From Nitratireductor mangrovi (GTDB lineage Bacteria > Pseudomonadota > Alphaproteobacteria > Rhizobiales > Rhizobiaceae): DNA of 64,000 bases. The position numbers and the translations under genes are program-made. Where the stretch lies: the NCBI RefSeq assembly GCF_007922615.2, contig NZ_CP042301.2:186001-250000 (forward strand). The letters are read 5' to 3'. Positions 61,121 through 64,000 of this stretch are shown in pieces. Positions within the stretch are counted from its first letter, which is position 1. Each line of letters starts with the position of its first letter. Under the pieces are notes generated by a model. It did not search any database and was not told the DNA's origin. It saw nothing but the letters and a program-made list of their open reading frames with translations.

Positions 61121-62179
61121 ATGGACGCACGCACGGAGCACAAGGAGGACCGCGAGACACCGCCGGACCTGCCGCGCGAGCGCTCCTCGGCGCGCGACCT
61201 TGCCATCCGCTACGGCTTCCTCGCCTTGCTGCTTGGCCTGATCATCTTCTTCTCCGCCTTCACCCGCGGTTTTGCCTCGCCGCAGGCGGCCGTCTTCATC
61301 CTGCAGTCGGTGTCGATCACCGGGATTCTGGCGCTCGGCGTGACCGCGACCCTGGTCGTCGGCGGCTTCGACCTGTCGATCGGCTCGATCGCCACCAGCG
61401 CCATGATGGCGGCGGCCTACGTGATGGTGGTGTGGGAGCAAGGGGCGCTCGTGGCCGTGCTCGCCTGCCTGGCGATCGGCGCGATCGTCGGCTTGGTCAA
61501 CGGGCTGATCATCTGCTACATGCGTGTGCCTGACCTGCTGGCCACGCTCGGCATGATGTTCCTGCTGATCGGTCTGCAGCGCATCCCGACCGAGGGCCGC
61601 TCGATCGCCACCGGCATGACGCTGCCCGACGGCAGCACCGCCGAAGGCACGTTCAGCCCCGCCTTCCTGGCGCTCGGACGCCACCGCTTCGACCTGGTCA
61701 TCGAGAACCTGGTTCCGGCCTCGGTCGTGGTGCTGATCGTGCTGGCGATCCTCATATGGTTCTTCCTCGAATACACCCGCTTCGGGCGCATGATGTACGC
61801 CGTCGGCTCGAACGCGCGCGCGGCCGAGTACGCCGGCGCCCCGGTCAAGGCATACAAGATCTGGGCCTATGTCATTTCCGGGGTCTTTGCCTCGATCGGC
61901 GGCATCCTGCTCGCGGCCCGCCTCGGCCGGGGCGACATCGCGTCAGGCACCAACCTTTTGCTCGATTCCGTCGCCGCCGCGCTCATCGGCTTTGCCGTGC
62001 TCGGCGCCGCCAAGCCGAACGCCTTCGGCACCGCGATCGGGGCGCTTTTCGTCGGCGTGCTCCTGCAGGGGCTGACCATGATGAACGTGCCTTATTACAC
62101 GCAGGATTTCATCAAGGGCGCCGTGCTCGTCATCGCCCTGATCTTCACCTTCGCGCTGCTCGGTCGCAGCACTCGCTAG
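61121..62179 (+). CDS. Sugar ABC transporter permease, CUT2 (predicted methylthioribose importer)
   Basis: A 352-residue permease with a charged cytoplasmic N-terminus (MDARTEHKEDRETPPDLPRE) then multiple membrane spans. Blocks: VVGGFDLSIGSIATSAMMAA near 85, GRMMYAVGSNARAAEYAGAP near 225, and GFAVLGAAKPNAFGTAIGAL near 295. A TTG at 61097 that overlaps the ATPase stop is an alternative start; the ATG at 61121 is preferred. It is 34 bases ahead of the binding-protein gene. Confidence 0.9.
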   Translation: MDARTEHKEDRETPPDLPRERSSARDLAIRYGFLALLLGLIIFFSAFTRGFASPQAAVFILQSVSITGILALGVTATLVVGGFDLSIGSIATSAMMAAAYVMVVWEQGALVAVLACLAIGAIVGLVNGLIICYMRVPDLLATLGMMFLLIGLQRIPTEGRSIATGMTLPDGSTAEGTFSPAFLALGRHRFDLVIENLVPASVVVLIVLAILIWFFLEYTRFGRMMYAVGSNARAAEYAGAPVKAYKIWAYVISGVFASIGGILLAARLGRGDIASGTNLLLDSVAAALIGFAVLGAAKPNAFGTAIGALFVGVLLQGLTMMNVPYYTQDFIKGAVLVIALIFTFALLGRSTR

Positions 62180-62213
62180 TCACCAGCCTGACAGGAAAAC
62201 AGTGGAGGAAAAC

Positions 62214-63266
62214 ATGGACATTTCACGCAGGATCTTCGGCAAGCTCGCCGTCGCGCTCGCCGGAGCGACGATGCTCGTCCCGGCCGCGTTGGCCCAGGAC
62301 AAGCCGGCGCCGTTCGACAATCCCGGCGACGTCGAGATCGCGCTGGTGCGCTATCTCTCGACCGGCGACTTCTTCCAGGCCTATCTCTCCGGCGTCGAGA
62401 AGCAGGCCGCCGCCCTCGGCGTCAATCTGCGCGTGCTCGACAGCCGCCAGGACGCCGCGCTCCAGGCCGACATGGTCGACCAGGCGATCGCGCTCGGGGT
62501 TGACGGCATCATCATCCAGCACGGCCTGACGGAATCGATGAAGGCCGCCGCGCAGCGCGCCGTCGATGCCGGCATCAAGGTGGTCGCGTTCGACGTGAAT
62601 GTCGAAAACGAGGCCATCCCGCAGGTCGAGCAGTCGGACCGCGACCTCGCCCGTCTCGCACTCGAGCAGGCGATCAAGGACAATGGCGAGGCATGGAAGG
62701 CGGGTTACGTCTATGTTGCCGGCATCGCGCCGCTCGACCGCCGCGACGAGACCTGGCGCGCCTTCAAGGAGAAATATCCGGGCATCGAGGAAGTGGCGCA
62801 GTTCGGCACGCTCGACAATCCGATCGCCAACTCGGTCGCAAACCAGGCGCGCTCCGTGGTCTCGGCCAATCCCGACATCCAGGTCATGTTCGCGCCCTAT
62901 GACGAGTTCGCCAAGGGCGTGAAGATCGCCGTCGACGAGGCCGGTCTCTCCGACAGCATCAAGATCTACTCGGCCGACGTTTCTACCGCCGACATCTCCG
63001 CGATGCGCGAGCCGGGCAGCGCCTGGGTGGCGACGGCTGCGACCAACCCGGCCGTTGTCGGCGAGGTCAGCGTGCGTTCGCTCGCCATGCTGCTTGCCGG
63101 CGAGGATCCGGGCAGGAACGTCATCGTGCCGCCGACGCTGATCACGCAGAAGGCGCTCAATGACGGCGACATCAAGAACATGGAGGAACTGGCCGCCAAG
63201 CTGCCGCAGTTCGCCCATGCCGACGTCGCGGTGCCGGGCTGGATGCCGCTGCCGCCGCGCGACTGA
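62214..63266 (+). CDS. Periplasmic sugar-binding protein (predicted methylthioribose receptor)
   Basis: A 350-residue type I binding protein. The signal MDISRRIFGKLAVALAGATM has an SRRxFxK-like twin-arginine motif, with cleavage after ALA. The mature part contains IALVRYLSTGDFFQAYLSGV, GVDGIIIQHGLTESMKAAAQ and VVAFDVNVENEAIPQVEQSD. GGAGGAAAAC precedes the ATG. The proline-rich end (VPGWMPLPPRD) is unusual for RbsB-type receptors. Third gene of the importer, followed by a terminator. Ligand inferred from the mtnK-mtnA link. Confidence 0.89.
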   Translation: MDISRRIFGKLAVALAGATMLVPAALAQDKPAPFDNPGDVEIALVRYLSTGDFFQAYLSGVEKQAAALGVNLRVLDSRQDAALQADMVDQAIALGVDGIIIQHGLTESMKAAAQRAVDAGIKVVAFDVNVENEAIPQVEQSDRDLARLALEQAIKDNGEAWKAGYVYVAGIAPLDRRDETWRAFKEKYPGIEEVAQFGTLDNPIANSVANQARSVVSANPDIQVMFAPYDEFAKGVKIAVDEAGLSDSIKIYSADVSTADISAMREPGSAWVATAATNPAVVGEVSVRSLAMLLAGEDPGRNVIVPPTLITQKALNDGDIKNMEELAAKLPQFAHADVAVPGWMPLPPRD

Positions 63267-63283
63267 CCGGCGGGCCTATCGAG

Positions 63284-63311
63284 AAAGGGCGGCTCGCGGG
63301 CCGCCCTTTTT
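63284..63311 (+). terminator. Rho-independent terminator of importer operon
   Basis: A perfect stem GGGCGGC (63287-63293) with GCCGCCC (63300-63306), loop TCGCGG, flanked by AAA and TTTTT. It lies 18 bases after the binding-protein stop and 27 bases before the end of the convergent SorC-family gene. Confidence 0.88.
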
Positions 63312-63337
63312 GTTGAGGGTTGTTGCCGGTGTATCGC

Positions 63338-64000
63338 TCAGCCCGGTCCGGCCGCTATCGCGGCCTCGCTGGCCGGGAGATCGGCCAGCAGCCGGTCGGC
63401 GATCGCCGCACTGGCCACCAGATGGGTGCAGAAGCCGCCGGCGAAGGCGGCGCGCAGCGGCTCCACCTTGGCTTCCTCCTGCACGACGACGAGGCGCCTG
63501 GGGATCGCCTTGATCGAGGCGAGGTCGGCCGAGATCACCCGGTGATTGTAGTCGCATTCGAGAAGCGAGCCATCGGCGGAGATGATCTGGCCGGCGATGA
63601 CACCGGTCGCGCCCTGCTCCTTGAGCGAACGCAGTTCCTGGAAATTCAGCGCGCCGCATTTGATGACGTGGCTGTCGGCGTCGAGCGAGCCGACAGAAAA
63701 CAGCGCCAGGTCGCAGGACCCGATCCCGTCGAGCTGCTCGCGGATCACCGGCTCCTCGCGCAGTTCGCGCGCCAGCCGCTCCGAGCTCAGCACCAACGGC
63801 GCGTAGAAATTGAGACCCTTGGCGTTGACGCGCCGGGCGATCTCCATCGTGCACTGGTCGGGACGGTAGGAGTAGGGCGCGCCGAGATTGCCGCAGAGCT
63901 GCACCACGGTGACGCGCTCCAGGTCGGCATAGGACATGACGTCGGCCATGGCATAGACGGTGCGGCCCCAGGCGACGCCGACCTTGTCGCCATTGCCGAT
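63338..64000 (-). CDS. SorC-family transcriptional regulator, C-terminal part
   Basis: 220 codons of the sugar-binding effector domain are visible; the DNA-binding N-terminus lies beyond the right edge. The fragment reads IGNGDKVGVAWGRTVYAMAD, then VTVVQLCGNLGAPYSYRPDQ, CDLALFSVGSLDADSHVIKC and GVIAGQIISADGSLLECDYN, the typical SorC/DeoR-like effector fold that binds phosphorylated sugars. It faces the importer genes across a terminator. It is the likely regulator of both the importer and mtnK-mtnA through the dyad at 59524. The effector could be methylthioribose-1-phosphate (inference). Confidence 0.85.
   Translation of the reverse strand: MGNGDKVGVAWGRTVYAMADVMSYADLERVTVVQLCGNLGAPYSYRPDQCTMEIARRVNAKGLNFYAPLVLSSERLARELREEPVIREQLDGIGSCDLALFSVGSLDADSHVIKCGALNFQELRSLKEQGATGVIAGQIISADGSLLECDYNHRVISADLASIKAIPRRLVVVQEEAKVEPLRAAFAGGFCTHLVASAAIADRLLADLPASEAAIAAGPG

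Noticed and set aside
1-64000. CRISPR arrays, insertion sequences, prophage, toxin-antitoxin or defence systems
   Set aside because: No regularly spaced repeats, transposase or integrase genes, phage structural genes or nuclease/toxin pairs are visible, and no tRNA or rRNA pattern was found in the gaps.

Overview
The window is GC-rich, densely packed bacterial DNA with short intergenic gaps, many 4-base start/stop overlaps and several GTG or TTG starts. Gene content points to an alphaproteobacterium of the Hyphomicrobiales (Rhizobiales), probably near Mesorhizobium/Phyllobacteriaceae: a chvE-gguABC locus with its LysR regulator, an RpoH2-type sigma factor, and several CUT2-type sugar importers. 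I see no rRNA, tRNA, insertion sequence, prophage or CRISPR array. The whole window reads as a catabolic and transport region with a small core-gene island in the middle.

Layout. (1) 1-7.4 kb: a Pot-type ABC importer (binding protein, ATPase, two permeases) in one minus-strand operon with a ureohydrolase upstream and a carbon-nitrogen hydrolase (cut by the window edge) downstream. A GcvA-like LysR regulator and a PLP aminotransferase are divergent. This suggests uptake and breakdown of a polyamine or guanidino compound. (2) 7.6-17.8 kb: glycerate kinase, aldehyde dehydrogenase and a TctABC tripartite transporter on the minus strand; IclR regulator, Tm-1-like protein, HAD hydrolase and class III aminotransferase divergent. 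The pathway is not identified. (3) 17.9-26.9 kb: two neighbouring CUT2 sugar importers. One is an ordinary SBP-ATPase-permease operon. The other is split around a divergent promoter (epimerase and SBP one way, single-domain ATPase and permease the other), with a LacI regulator. The two promoters share a 22-bp palindromic element. (4) 27-32.3 kb: homoprotocatechuate (4-hydroxyphenylacetate) meta-cleavage genes: hpaH, an FAH-family gene, a vicinal-oxygen-chelate ring-cleavage dioxygenase, hpaE and the divergent MarR regulator hpaR.

(5) 32.7-46.4 kb: envelope stress and housekeeping: a Spy/CpxP-like protein with a two-component system, an acyl-CoA dehydrogenase, RpoH-type sigma factor, an M48 lipoprotein protease, the thiBPQ thiamine importer under a TPP riboswitch, a divergent thiamine pyrophosphokinase, an ABC-F ATPase and an acetyltransferase. 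(6) 46.5-57.0 kb: chvE-gguA-gguB-gguC followed by an IlvD-family sugar-acid dehydratase and an aldose 1-dehydrogenase; divergent gbpR-like regulator, then KDGal kinase and KDPGal aldolase. Together these supply a full importer plus De Ley-Doudoroff route for D-galactose, and the first steps for L-arabinose. (7) 57.1-64.0 kb: methylthioribose kinase and methylthioribose-1-phosphate isomerase, divergent from a complete CUT2 importer and a convergent SorC-family regulator (cut by the window end). This looks like a dedicated methylthioribose (or related 5-modified ribose) uptake and salvage module. A near-ideal 11-bp inverted repeat lies between the two arms, and it is the clearest under-described system in the window.
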